In this document: positions 1 through 10,431 of the stretch, one piece after another
How positions within the stretch are numbered: position 1 is the stretch's first letter
How the letters are laid out: each line of letters opens with the position of its first letter
Assembly: GCA_023426365.1 (NCBI GenBank)
Contig: JAFAAW010000012.1
Coordinates: forward strand, 1 to 61,245
Reading direction: 5' to 3'
DNA: 61,245 bases
Origin: Pseudomonadota bacterium
GTDB taxonomy: Bacteria; Pseudomonadota; Alphaproteobacteria; Rhodospirillales; Magnetospirillaceae
Translations under genes and position numbers: made by a program
Notes under the pieces: model-generated
Databases searched by the model: none
What the model was told of the DNA's origin: nothing
What the model saw: only the letters and a program-made list of their open reading frames with translations

Positions 1-2125
<2,125 letters not shown>

Positions 2126-2129
<4 letters not shown>

Positions 2130-2815
2130 GACAGCGCCTCCACCAGCGAATCGAACATCAGCTTGCCGTCGGACCCGCCCAGCAGATCCTCGGCCAAGCG
2201 CTCGGGGTGCGGCATCAGGCCCAGCACGTTGAACTTGGAATTATAGACGCCAGCCACGTTGCCCAACGAACCGTTGGGATTGAACTCGGGCGCCACGCGG
2301 CCGTCGGCGTCGCAATAGCGGAAGGCGACCTGACCGTTGTCTTCCATTTCGCGGAAGGTGTGCGGCTCGACGAAGTAATTGCCCTCGGCATGCGCGATGG
2401 GGAAGCGCACCACGTCGCCCGAGCGGTAGTAGCGGCAGAAATCGGTGCGGTCGTTCTCCACCTTCAGGAACACGTCCTTGCAGATGAAGCGAAGCTGGGC
2501 GTTGCGCATCAGCACGCCCGGCAGCAGGCCGGCCTCGGTGATGATCTGGAAGCCGTTGCAGATGCCCAGCACGCGCGCGCCCTTGTCCGCGCGGGCCTTG
2601 ACCTCGCGCATGATGGGCGAATGCGCGGCCATGGCGCCGCAGCGCAGGTAGTCGCCATACGAGAAACCGCCGGGAACGACGATCAGATCGACGGCGGGAA
2701 GTTCGGTGTCGCGGTGCCAAACCATGTGCGGCTTGGCCCCCATGCTGGCCTCCAGCGCCACCGCGACGTCGCGGTCGCAGTTGGAGCCGGGGAAAACGAT
2801 GACGGCGGCTTTCAC
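2126..2815 (-). CDS. purQ: Phosphoribosylformylglycinamidine synthase subunit PurQ
   Basis: Glutamine amidotransferase subunit of FGAM synthase (229 aa); it hydrolyses glutamine and passes ammonia to PurL. The protein opens KAAVIVFPGSNCDRD, has the class I amidotransferase nucleophile context GICNGFQ, and the C-terminal His/Glu pair in LMPHPER. The reading frame stays open 42 codons further upstream, but the GTG at 2815 is preferred because AGGGA lies 6-7 bases before it and family members start there. It overlaps purL by 4 bp. The third subunit, PurS, usually encoded directly upstream, is not in this window: the upstream 174 bp lead into a divergent iron transporter gene. Confidence 0.95.
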
Positions 2816-2935
2816 GGGCGATCCCTGCTGAATTGGGTCGGAAGCCGTCTTCTTAATACGGAACCCAACGAGTTTCCAGCCCGAAGGGGTGCACCCCCGC
2901 CGCGCGTTGGACGCCGGGGGCACGAACATTGCCAG

Positions 2936-2950
2936 TGACAATCGTTTTCA
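2936..2950 (+). promoter_or_regulatory. Candidate Fur box upstream of the iron permease gene
   Basis: The site TGACAAT-C-GTTTTCA is a 7-1-7 imperfect inverted repeat. It matches 11 of 14 half-site positions of the classical TGATAAT-N-ATTATCA Fur core. It lies 40 bp before the permease start, between divergent purQ and the permease. The assignment rests on sequence resemblance and on the iron-uptake function of the downstream genes. Confidence 0.55.
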
Positions 2951-2989
2951 ATAGCATGGGGGCCATCCTTTTACCCCGCACGAGCCTTC

Positions 2990-4687
2990 ATGTCCGCAGC
3001 GCCCCTGCCTTCTTCCCCGTCCCGGCGCATAATCCCGCATCTCGCGAAAGGTCTTGCCCGCCCCAGCGGATGGGTGGTGGCCGTTCTGGTGCTGGCCGGG
3101 CTGGTGGCGCTGCCGGTGCTGGCGGTGGCGGCCAATCTGTTCGCCCCCTCGGGCGCCGTGTGGTCCCATCTGGCGGCCACCGTGCTGCCGTCTTACGTGC
3201 TCAATTCGCTGTGGCTGATGCTGGGCGTGGGCGTCGGCGTCGGCGTCGGCGGGGTGGGCACCGCCTGGCTGGTCACGCTGTGCCGCTTCCCCGGCAGCCG
3301 CACGCTGGAATGGGCGTTGTTGCTGCCCATGGCCATGCCGGCCTATGTGGTGGCCTACACCTATACCGGCGTGATGGAGTTTTCCGGCCCCGTGCAGGGC
3401 GCCTTGCGCGCCCTGTTCGGCTGGCAGACGGCCCGCGACTACTGGTTCCCGGAAATCCGCTCGCTGGGCGGCGCCGTCTGGGTGATGACCATGGTGCTGT
3501 ACCCTTACGTCTACATCCTGGCCCGCGCCGCCTTTCTGGAACAATCGGTCTGCGTGCTGGAGGCCAGCCGCACCCTGGGCCGCCGCCCGTGGCGGGCCTT
3601 CACCGACGTGGCGCTGCCGCTGGCGCGCCCGGCCATCGCCGCCGGCATCGCGCTGGCGCTGATGGAGACGCTCAACGATTTCGGCACGGTGCATTACTTC
3701 GCCGTGGACACCTTCGCCACCGGCATCTACCGCACCTGGATGGGCATGGGCCAGCCGGCGGTGGCGGCGCAGCTCGGCGCGCTGCTGATGCTGTTCGTGC
3801 TGGCCCTGATCCTGGTCGAGCGCGTCTCGCGCGGGGCGGCGCGGGCGCACCACACCTCCACCCGCTACCGCGCGCTGCCGCGCATCCACCTGCCCGGGCT
3901 GCGCGGGGGGCTGGCGCTGGTGTTCTGCGCGCTGCCGGTGGTGCTGGGCTTCGGCGTGCCGGCCGGCACCCTGGCGGTGTGGGCGGTGGGAGCGGAAACC
4001 ACCACCGACGGCTTTGCCGCCCTGGCCGGCAATTCGCTGATGCTGGCTGGACTGACCGGCGCCCTGGCCGTGCTGGTGGCGCTGGTGCTGGCCTATGCGC
4101 GGCGCCTGCACCCCTCCCGCCTGGTGGGCGGCGCGGTGCGCCTGGCCTCGCTCGGCTATGCCATTCCCGGCGGCGTGATCGCGGTGGGCACGCTGGTGCC
4201 GCTGGCCGCCCTGGACAAGACGGTGGCCGGTTTCTTGGAACGCCATTTCGGTCTGTCGGTGGGATTGCTGCTGACCGGCAGCATCGCCGCCCTGATCTAT
4301 GCCTATCTGGTCCGCTTCCTGGCGGTGTCGGCCAACACGGTCGAGGCCAGCCTGGCCAAGGTCACCCCCAGCATGGAGGCCGCCGCCCGCACGCTGGGCC
4401 TGGGCACGCTGGCGACCTTGCGGCGGGTGCACGCCCCCATCATCCGCGGCAGCCTGCTGTCGGCGGCGCTGCTGGTCTTCGTGGACGTCATGAAGGAACT
4501 GCCGGCCACGCTGATCATCCGCCCGTTCAATTTCGACACCCTGGCCACCCGCACCTTCACGCTGGCGTCGGACGAACGTCTGGCCGACGCCGCCCTGCCC
4601 GCCTTGGCCATCGTGGCCGCCGGTCTGCTGCCGGTGCTGTTGCTGAGCCGGGCCATCGCCCGTTCCCGCCCCGGAGACCACACATGA
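2990..4687 (+). CDS. fbpB: Iron(III) ABC transporter permease (FbpB/SfuB type)
   Basis: Inner-membrane permease of a ferric-iron ABC importer (565 aa). It is a fused permease with two BPD_transp_1 halves: each half has about six hydrophobic segments and an EAA-like loop (EASRTLGRRPWRAF around residue 190; EAAARTLGLG around residue 460) for contact with the ATPase. A run of alternating Gly-Val near residue 80 comes from a short GGCGTC nucleotide repeat. The ATG at 2990 follows a 40-bp leader with a Fur-like site. The stop overlaps the ATPase start by 4 bp (ATGA), so the two are one operon. Iron, rather than thiosulphate or another anion, is inferred from the partner binding protein and the regulatory sites. 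Confidence 0.9.
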   Translation: MSAAPLPSSPSRRIIPHLAKGLARPSGWVVAVLVLAGLVALPVLAVAANLFAPSGAVWSHLAATVLPSYVLNSLWLMLGVGVGVGVGGVGTAWLVTLCRFPGSRTLEWALLLPMAMPAYVVAYTYTGVMEFSGPVQGALRALFGWQTARDYWFPEIRSLGGAVWVMTMVLYPYVYILARAAFLEQSVCVLEASRTLGRRPWRAFTDVALPLARPAIAAGIALALMETLNDFGTVHYFAVDTFATGIYRTWMGMGQPAVAAQLGALLMLFVLALILVERVSRGAARAHHTSTRYRALPRIHLPGLRGGLALVFCALPVVLGFGVPAGTLAVWAVGAETTTDGFAALAGNSLMLAGLTGALAVLVALVLAYARRLHPSRLVGGAVRLASLGYAIPGGVIAVGTLVPLAALDKTVAGFLERHFGLSVGLLLTGSIAALIYAYLVRFLAVSANTVEASLAKVTPSMEAAARTLGLGTLATLRRVHAPIIRGSLLSAALLVFVDVMKELPATLIIRPFNFDTLATRTFTLASDERLADAALPALAIVAAGLLPVLLLSRAIARSRPGDHT

Positions 4688-5853
4688 CCGACGGTCTGGT
4701 TCTCGAGAACCTGTCCCATTTCTATGACGGCAAGGCGGTGGTGGACGATGTCTCGCTGCGTCTGGCACCGGGCGAACTGGTCTGCCTGCTGGGACCGTCG
4801 GGCTGCGGCAAGACCACCACGCTGCGCATCGCCGCCGGGCTGGAGGCGGTGCGCCACGGCCGGGTGCGGCTGAACGGCCGGCTGGTGTCGGGCGACGGCG
4901 TGCACGTGCCACCCGAAGCGCGCCAGGTCGGTTTCCTGTTCCAGGATTACGCGCTGTTCCCCCATCTGGACGTGCGGGCGAACGTGGAATTCGGTCTGGA
5001 CGCCCTGCCCCGGCCCGAGCGCAAACGGCGCGCCCTGGACATGCTGGCCCAGGTGGGCATGGCCGATTACGCCGGCGCCTGGCCGCACCAATTGTCCGGC
5101 GGCCAGCAACAGCGGGTGGGACTGGCGCGCGCGCTGGCGCCCCAGCCGGGCCTGATGCTGCTGGACGAGCCGTTCTCGGGCCTGGACAAGCGCCTGCGCG
5201 ACCAGATCCGCGACGAGACCCTGCACGTGCTCAAGGCCAGCCGGGTCGCCACCCTGATGGTCACCCACGACCCCGAGGAGGCCATGTTCATGGCCGACCG
5301 CATCGCGGTGATGCGGGCGGGCCGCATCGTCCAACTGGACAGCCCGGCGGTGTTGTACAGCGCCCCGGCCGATCCGTTCGTCGCCTCGTTCTTCGGCGAG
5401 GTGAACGTGCTGGCCGCGACGGTGCGCGACGGCGCGGTGGACACCCCGCTGGGCCGCTTCGCCGCCGCCAACCTGCCCGAGGGCGCCGCCGCCGAACTGG
5501 TCATCCGGCCCGAGGCGGTGATCGTGCGGGCCGCCGCCGACGGCATCGCCACCGTGCGGACCGCGCGCCTGCTGGGGAGGTCGTGGCTGCTGCACCTCAC
5601 CGTCGAAGCGCCGGGCCTGCCGCCCTGCCACCTGCATTGCCGCGGCACCGGCCCCGCCATGCCCGAGGAAGGCCGCCGGGTGGCGCTGACGCTGGACCGC
5701 GCACAGGTATTCGTGTTCGCCGCCCCGGCCGACGGCCAGGGCGGAGCGGCGGCCGCCGGGGGGCGGCAACCGGTCCCCGCCCCTCCGGCCCGCCTCTCCT
5801 CGCGCCCACGCAAAATTCCTTTGCGTGCCGCGCACTCCGTGGTATCGGAATGA
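4684..5853 (+). CDS. fbpC: Iron(III) ABC transporter ATP-binding protein (FbpC type)
   Basis: ATPase that powers the adjacent permease (389 aa). Walker A is GPSGCGKTTT (near residue 38), the signature is LSGGQQQR, Walker B is LMLLDEP, followed by the switch His in MVTHDPEEA. The C-terminal third (about residues 240-350) resembles the TOBE-like regulatory domain of the FbpC/PotA group. The last 40 or so residues are Pro/Arg/Gly-rich and look unconserved. The ATG overlaps the permease stop. The stop lies only 3 bp before the next Fur-like site, so the binding-protein promoter begins almost immediately after this gene. Confidence 0.92.
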   Translation: MTDGLVLENLSHFYDGKAVVDDVSLRLAPGELVCLLGPSGCGKTTTLRIAAGLEAVRHGRVRLNGRLVSGDGVHVPPEARQVGFLFQDYALFPHLDVRANVEFGLDALPRPERKRRALDMLAQVGMADYAGAWPHQLSGGQQQRVGLARALAPQPGLMLLDEPFSGLDKRLRDQIRDETLHVLKASRVATLMVTHDPEEAMFMADRIAVMRAGRIVQLDSPAVLYSAPADPFVASFFGEVNVLAATVRDGAVDTPLGRFAAANLPEGAAAELVIRPEAVIVRAAADGIATVRTARLLGRSWLLHLTVEAPGLPPCHLHCRGTGPAMPEEGRRVALTLDRAQVFVFAAPADGQGGAAAAGGRQPVPAPPARLSSRPRKIPLRAAHSVVSE

Positions 5854-5856
5854 ATG

Positions 5857-5871
5857 TGCAAATCACTCGCA
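5857..5871 (+). promoter_or_regulatory. Candidate Fur box upstream of the iron-binding protein gene
   Basis: TGCAAAT-C-ACTCGCA is a 7-1-7 inverted repeat with five of seven arm positions paired. It lies between the ATPase stop and the binding-protein ATG at 5913, and implies that the periplasmic protein has its own iron-responsive promoter in addition to any read-through. It resembles the site at 34742-34756 read on the other strand (TGCGAAT-T-ACTCTCA). Confidence 0.5.
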
Positions 5872-5912
5872 TTTTCAGAGTGGTTCCAAACTATGCGCGA
5901 AAGGGAGCACCC

Positions 5913-6932
5913 ATGCGGCTGATCGCCCGCTTCACTGCCCTGGCCACCATGGCCGCCCTGTCCGTCGGCACCGCCGCGGCTGCCGAGGTCAATGTCTATT
6001 CCGCCCGCAAGGACCACCTGCTCAAGCCGGTGCTGGACGAGTTCACCAAGCAGAGCGGGATCAAGGTCAACCTGCTGTCGGCGGGCGAGGACCAGTTGCT
6101 GGAGCGCCTGAAGACCGAGGGCAAGGACAGCCCGGCCGACCTGTTCATCACCACCGACGTGGTGCACCTGCACAAGGCGCGCGTCGCCGGCGTGCTGCAG
6201 CCGGTGCAAAGCCAGACGGTCAACCAGGCCATCCCCGCCGCCTATCGCGATCCCCAGGGCTACTGGGTCGGCCTGTCGGCGCGCGCCCGCGTGGTGTTCT
6301 ATGCCAAGGACCGGGTGAAGCCGTCCGACATCACCACCTATGAGGACCTGGCCGATCCCAAGTGGAAGGGCCGCATCTGCGTGCGCAGCTCGTCGTCCAC
6401 CTACAACCAGTCGCTGCTGGCCGGCCTGATCGCCGTCAACGGCCCGGCCAAGGCCGAAGCCTGGGCCAAGGGCATCGTGGACAACATGGCCCGCAAGCCC
6501 CAGGGCGGCGACCGCGACCAGATCAATGCCGTGGCCGCCGGCCAGTGCGACATCGCCATCGCCAACACCTATTACTTCGGCGGCATGCTGACCTCGTCCA
6601 AGGCCGACGAGCGCGAGGCCGCCGCCAAGGTCGGCATCGCCTTCCCCAACCAGCAGGGTCGCGGCGCCCACATGAACGTGGCCGGCGCCGGCGTCACCGC
6701 CTCGGCCAAGCACAAGGCCGAAGCCGTCAAGCTGCTGGAATTCCTGGCCGGCCCCGACGCCCAGCGCCTGTTCGCCGAGGCCAACAACGAATTCCCGGTC
6801 CGCCCCGGCGTCAAGCCGTCGCCGGTGGTCGCCGCCTGGGGTCCGTTCAAGGGCGAGGACATCAACGTCGCCATGCTGGGCGAGAACAGCGCCGACGCCA
6901 TCCGCATCTTCGACCGCGTCGGCTGGCGCTAA
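5913..6932 (+). CDS. fbpA: Periplasmic iron(III)-binding protein of the ABC importer (FutA/FbpA family)
   Basis: Substrate-binding protein of the ferric importer (339 aa). A signal peptide with AAAAEV cleavage context is followed by the family opening VNVYSARKD. Later NTYYFGGM supplies the tyrosine pair typical of FutA/FbpA iron sites, and the N-terminal Tyr of VYSAR is also conserved. The end is DRVGWR, as in many FutA-type proteins. The ATG at 5913 has AAGGGAG 5 bases upstream; longer in-frame starts would run through the Fur-like site. It is followed by a strong terminator, so the transporter cluster ends here. The binding-protein gene is last, unlike the usual ABC order. Confidence 0.93.
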   Translation: MRLIARFTALATMAALSVGTAAAAEVNVYSARKDHLLKPVLDEFTKQSGIKVNLLSAGEDQLLERLKTEGKDSPADLFITTDVVHLHKARVAGVLQPVQSQTVNQAIPAAYRDPQGYWVGLSARARVVFYAKDRVKPSDITTYEDLADPKWKGRICVRSSSSTYNQSLLAGLIAVNGPAKAEAWAKGIVDNMARKPQGGDRDQINAVAAGQCDIAIANTYYFGGMLTSSKADEREAAAKVGIAFPNQQGRGAHMNVAGAGVTASAKHKAEAVKLLEFLAGPDAQRLFAEANNEFPVRPGVKPSPVVAAWGPFKGEDINVAMLGENSADAIRIFDRVGWR

Positions 6933-6945
6933 AGCCGCGGCTTGG

Positions 6946-6974
6946 AAACGGCGGGGCGCAAGCCCCGCCGTTTT
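6946..6974 (+). terminator. Intrinsic terminator after the iron-binding protein gene
   Basis: A 9-bp perfect GC stem (CGGCGGGGC / GCCCCGCCG) closes a GCAA tetraloop, is extended by an A-run before the stem, and is followed by TTTT. It separates the Fbp transporter from the P19-Bfd genes. Confidence 0.85.
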
Positions 6975-7037
6975 CGCATGGACACCCCGCCGCACGCAGA
7001 CGGCATGTCCTCAAAAAAGCTGTTGCCTTGTGTGAAT

Positions 7038-7056
7038 GCGAATGATTATCATCTGC
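7038..7056 (+). promoter_or_regulatory. Fur box upstream of the P19-type iron protein
   Basis: GCGAATGATTATCATCTGC is nearly palindromic around its central T and contains the ATGATTATCAT core of the classical 19-bp Fur box. It is the best of the Fur-like sites in the window. It lies 40 bp before the ATG at 7096, where it would block RNA polymerase when iron is plentiful. Confidence 0.8.
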
Positions 7057-7095
7057 GCATACATTATGGACTACCCCCGGAGAGGGAGAACATTG

Positions 7096-7620
7096 ATGAG
7101 CTTCAAGTCTATGCTGGCTGCCGGCGCCGCCCTGTGCCTGGCTTCCACCGCCGCCCTGGCGGGTGAGCGCCCGATCGGCGAACCCGTCGAAAAGAACGGC
7201 ATGGAAATCGCCGGCGTCTACCTGCAGTCGGTCATGATGGAGCCGCACATGGCCGCCCACGACAACACCGACATCCACATCGAAGCCGACATCAAGGCCA
7301 TCAAGGGCAACAACAACGGCTTCGGCGAGGGCGAGTGGGTCCCCTATCTGGACGTCTCGTACGTGCTGACCAAGCCGGGCACCAACTTCAAGAAGACCGG
7401 CACCCTCTATCCGATGGTGGCGTCGGACGGCCCGCATTACGGCGACAACATCAAGATGGACGGCCCGGGCAAGTACCACGTGGTCTACACGGTCAAGCCG
7501 GCCGCCCATAACTTCCTGCGCCACACCGACAAGGAAACCGGCGTGGGCAAGTGGTGGGCGCCGTTCAGCGTCGAGTGGGACTTCGCCTATACCGGCACCG
7601 GCGCCAAGAGCGGTTACTAA
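7096..7620 (+). CDS. Periplasmic iron transport protein, P19/Tp34 family (PF10634-like)
   Basis: Exported protein of 174 aa with a 22-residue signal peptide ending ALAGE. It resembles the P19/Tp34/FetP family, periplasmic proteins that bind Fe2+/Cu2+ and assist FTR1-type iron permeases. Family-like Met/His positions are visible: SVMMEPHM, DIHIEAD, YPMVASDGPHY and a late RHTDKE before KWWAPF. ATG 7096 has GGGAG about 8 bases upstream. In many genomes the gene sits beside an FTR1 permease; here no such permease is in the window and the next gene is bfd. A near-perfect Fur box precedes it. Confidence 0.88.
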   Translation: MSFKSMLAAGAALCLASTAALAGERPIGEPVEKNGMEIAGVYLQSVMMEPHMAAHDNTDIHIEADIKAIKGNNNGFGEGEWVPYLDVSYVLTKPGTNFKKTGTLYPMVASDGPHYGDNIKMDGPGKYHVVYTVKPAAHNFLRHTDKETGVGKWWAPFSVEWDFAYTGTGAKSGY

Positions 7621-7632
7621 CACTTTCCCCGC

Positions 7633-7670
7633 GGCGGAAGGGGGTCTCCTCTTCTCTTCCCCCTTCCGCC
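7633..7670 (+). terminator. Hairpin between the P19 gene and bfd
   Basis: A 12-bp perfect inverted repeat (GGCGGAAGGGGG / CCCCCTTCCGCC) with a 14-base pyrimidine loop lies 12 bp after the P19 stop. There is no U-run after it, so it may stabilise the mRNA or attenuate rather than terminate; bfd could still be transcribed through it. Confidence 0.55.
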
Positions 7671-7711
7671 GTCTCGTGGACTTCATCGCGTCATCCCCCT
7701 TAGAGGACACC

Positions 7712-7933
7712 ATGTACGTCTGCCTTTGCCATGGACTGAACGATCGCCAGGTTCGCGCCGCCATCGACGAAGGTGGGGCCGGTTCCGCGGCCCAGGTTTA
7801 CCAGCATTACGAATGCCGCCCCCGCTGCGGCAAGTGCGTGTCCACCGTGCGCGACATGGTCAAGGCGGCGCGCCCGGGCGCGACCATCGGCTGCGGCCGC
7901 TGCGGCGAGGATTGCGAGTGTGCCGGCGCCTGA
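7712..7933 (+). CDS. bfd: Bacterioferritin-associated ferredoxin (Bfd) with Cys-rich tail
   Basis: Small [2Fe-2S] protein (73 aa) that in known cases donates electrons to bacterioferritin to release stored iron. The cluster ligands are in family positions: C4, C6, C39 and C42 (CLC near the start, RCGKC in the middle). The start has AGAGGA upstream. Unusually there is an extra C35 and a tail after residue 60 with four more cysteines (C61, C64, C68, C70), which ordinary Bfd proteins of about 60-70 aa lack. No bacterioferritin gene is in the window. Co-location with Fur-controlled uptake fits iron-starvation induction. Confidence 0.9.
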   Translation: MYVCLCHGLNDRQVRAAIDEGGAGSAAQVYQHYECRPRCGKCVSTVRDMVKAARPGATIGCGRCGEDCECAGA

Positions 7934-7961
7934 TTTTCAGGCACCCGCGCGCCGGTTTTTT
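7923..7961 (+). terminator. Intrinsic terminator overlapping the bfd stop
   Basis: CCGGCGC (7923-7929) pairs with GCGCCGG (7949-7955) and is followed by six T residues. The 5' arm lies in the last codons of bfd. It ends the iron block. Confidence 0.75.
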
Positions 7962-8057
7962 GCACACGCCGTGATCATCCGGCGCGCGAACGGGGTGGAA
8001 CCCCGCGCAAATCCCTTGAAATCCCCAGGTCATAAATGGCATCCCTTTTGCCGCAAG

Positions 8058-8072
8058 TGGCACGCCGATTGC
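8058..8072 (+). promoter_or_regulatory. Sigma-54 (RpoN) -24/-12 promoter of the GGDEF-EAL gene
   Basis: TGGCACG-N4-TTGC is an exact match to the RpoN consensus core with correct spacing. Transcription would start near 8083, about 30 bases before the ATG at 8113. It makes the upstream GTG at 8077 an unlikely start. A sigma-54 promoter implies control by an enhancer-binding activator, as is common for nitrogen, motility or biofilm genes. Confidence 0.7.
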
Positions 8073-8112
8073 CAAGGTGTGTGCGCACCGATCTTTGCAC
8101 GCGCGTGAGGGG

Positions 8113-10221
8113 ATGCAGAACTTGGACGGCGGCGACGCCCTGATCGACCAGATGCACCGGCAGGCCGTGCCGGCTGCACCCTGCCACGCGCTGGATCAAT
8201 ACCGGTCGCTGTTCGAGAACGCCATCGAGGGGATCTATCGCACCACCCCCGATGGCCGCTATCTGGCGGCCAACCCCGCCCTGGCCCGCATCTACGGCTA
8301 TGACGCGCCCGAAGCGCTGATCTCGGGCCTGACCGACATCGCCCGCAACCTCTATGTCAGCCCCGCCGACCGCGACCGCTTCAAGCGCGCGCTGGCGGTG
8401 GATTCCGAGGTGCGCAACTTCGAGGCGCAGGTTTACCGCAAGGACGGCTCGATCATCTGGATCGCCGAGAACGCCCGCGCCGTGCGCGACGAAGCGGGCG
8501 AGGTGGTGTGCTACGAGGGCACGGTCCAGGACATCACCGCCCGCAAGCTGGCCGAGGACCGGCTGCGGCTGGCGGCGGCGGTGTTCGACAATGTGGGCGA
8601 GGCCATCGTGGTGATCGACCACGCCCATGTGGTGCGCGCGGTCAATTCCGCCTTCGAGCGCATGACCGGCTTCGCCGCCGAAGGCGTGGTCGGGCTGAAA
8701 CTGTCGCTCTTCGCCGCCGAGGTGAACGAGCCGGTGCTGATCGAGGAAGCCTGGGCGACCGCCGCCAAGGGCGGCATCTGGCAGGGCGAGATCTGGGCGC
8801 GCCGCGCCGATGGCGACGTGTTTCCCGCCGCCATGGCGGTCACCGGCGTGGTCGGCGAAGGCGGCGCGGTGGGCAGCTATGTGCTGCTGGCCCACGACGT
8901 CACCCGCCGCAAGATGGACGAACAGCGCATCCGCTTCCACGCCAGCCACGACACCCTGACCAAGCTGGCCAACCGCCACACGGTCATGGAATCGCTGGCC
9001 GACGCCATCGTGCGCGCCGAGGTCAGCGGCCAGCGCCTGGCGGTTCTGTTCATGGACGTCAACCGCTTCAAGGACGTCAACGACAGCTTCGGCCACGCCG
9101 CCGGCGACGACCTGCTGCGTCAGGTGGCCCGCCGGCTCAAGGGCTGCGTGCGGGCCTCCGACATCATCGGCCGCCTGGGCGGTGACGAGTTCGTGGTGGC
9201 GTTGCCCAACCTTCAGGACCCGTCGGGCGCGGTGGCCTGCGTGGAAAAGGTGCTGTACGCCTTTTCCGAGCCGTTCTCGGTGGCGAGCCGCGACCTTTAC
9301 TGCTCGACCAGCATCGGCGTGGCGCTTTACCCCGACGACGCCGACACCGCCGAGCAATTGCTGTCCTCGGCCGATGCGGCCATGTACCACTGCAAGGCGG
9401 GCGGCCGCAGCTACAGCTTCTACGACCAGGACATGAACCGCCAGGCGGTGGAGCGGGTCAACCTGGAGAACGACCTGCGCCGCGCCCTGGCCGAAGGGCA
9501 GTTCCGCCTGCACTACCAGCCCAAGCTGAACGCCCGCACCCGCCGCATCACCGGCGCCGAGGCGCTGATCCGTTGGTCCCACCCCGAGCGCGGCGAGGTC
9601 AGCCCGGCCCTGTTCATCCCGGTGGCCGAGCGCGCCGGCCTGGTGGGCGCCATCGGCGACTGGGCGCTCAACGAAGCCTGCGCCCAGATGAAATGGTGGC
9701 GCGATCACGGGCTGGATTTCGGCTGCGTCTCGGTCAACCTGTCGCCGGCCCAGTTTCACGACGCCGCACTCAAGGACAAGGTCGAACGGGCGCTTGCGCT
9801 GTGCCGCCTGCCGCCCAGCGCGCTGGAACTGGAGATCACCGAAACCATGATGGCGACCGAGGTGGACCGCGCCATCGCCATCCTGACCCAACTGGGCGCC
9901 ATGGGCGTGCGCATGTCCATCGACGATTTCGGCACCGGCTATTCGTCGCTGGCCTATCTCAAGCTGTTCCCGGTGGACACGCTGAAGATCGACCGCGCCT
10001 TCGTCAAGGAATTGCCCGGCAACGCCAAGGACGGCGCCATCGTAGCCTCGGTGGTGGCGCTGGCCACCAACCTGGGCTTCGACGTCATCGCCGAAGGCGT
10101 GGAAACCCCCGACCAGGCCGAGTACCTGCTGGACAAGGGGGTGACGGCCATGCAGGGCTATCTGTTCAGCCCGCCGGTCAGCGCCGACCGCTTTACCCAG
10201 TTGCTGCGCCGCGGCCTCTGA
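8113..10221 (+). CDS. PAS-PAS-GGDEF-EAL cyclic-di-GMP signalling protein
   Basis: Predicted bifunctional cyclic-di-GMP enzyme (702 aa), soluble, with no membrane segments. Two PAS domains (about residues 30-145 and 150-265) are followed by a GGDEF domain with an intact GGDEF motif at 356-360. An RxxD product-inhibition site (RASD) lies five residues before that motif. The EAL domain has AEALIRW (483-485), EITETMM, the DDFGTGYS loop and AEGVET, so both activities are possible; in such tandems one is often only regulatory. ATG 8113 is chosen because the sigma-54 start site lies just upstream; its GAGGGG is unusually close, so TTG 8122 is an alternative. Confidence 0.93.
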   Translation: MQNLDGGDALIDQMHRQAVPAAPCHALDQYRSLFENAIEGIYRTTPDGRYLAANPALARIYGYDAPEALISGLTDIARNLYVSPADRDRFKRALAVDSEVRNFEAQVYRKDGSIIWIAENARAVRDEAGEVVCYEGTVQDITARKLAEDRLRLAAAVFDNVGEAIVVIDHAHVVRAVNSAFERMTGFAAEGVVGLKLSLFAAEVNEPVLIEEAWATAAKGGIWQGEIWARRADGDVFPAAMAVTGVVGEGGAVGSYVLLAHDVTRRKMDEQRIRFHASHDTLTKLANRHTVMESLADAIVRAEVSGQRLAVLFMDVNRFKDVNDSFGHAAGDDLLRQVARRLKGCVRASDIIGRLGGDEFVVALPNLQDPSGAVACVEKVLYAFSEPFSVASRDLYCSTSIGVALYPDDADTAEQLLSSADAAMYHCKAGGRSYSFYDQDMNRQAVERVNLENDLRRALAEGQFRLHYQPKLNARTRRITGAEALIRWSHPERGEVSPALFIPVAERAGLVGAIGDWALNEACAQMKWWRDHGLDFGCVSVNLSPAQFHDAALKDKVERALALCRLPPSALELEITETMMATEVDRAIAILTQLGAMGVRMSIDDFGTGYSSLAYLKLFPVDTLKIDRAFVKELPGNAKDGAIVASVVALATNLGFDVIAEGVETPDQAEYLLDKGVTAMQGYLFSPPVSADRFTQLLRRGL

Positions 10222-10431
10222 CCGGCGCGCGGATCACCGCCGGCGGTAGGACCGTGCCGACCAAACCGGACAACGCCCATCACCCCATTGGCGCGCGGCC
10301 CGGGCTGCCCCGCGCTCCTTTGGGCGTAGCCGGGTGCAAAGGGGCATAAAGGCACGGCCACCCCCTGGCAATCCTCCCCCGACCGGAATACCTAAGCGTG
10401 GTCACGACGCCCCGCACCGGAGTTCCCTCGG

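Noticed and set aside
2816..2989. Purine riboswitch or other leader structure upstream of purQ
   Set aside because: Only simple GC palindromes such as GGGGTGCACCCC are visible; no conserved riboswitch core.
8077..8112. GTG at 8077 as start of the GGDEF-EAL protein
   Set aside because: It lies before the transcription start predicted from the sigma-54 promoter and lacks a ribosome site.
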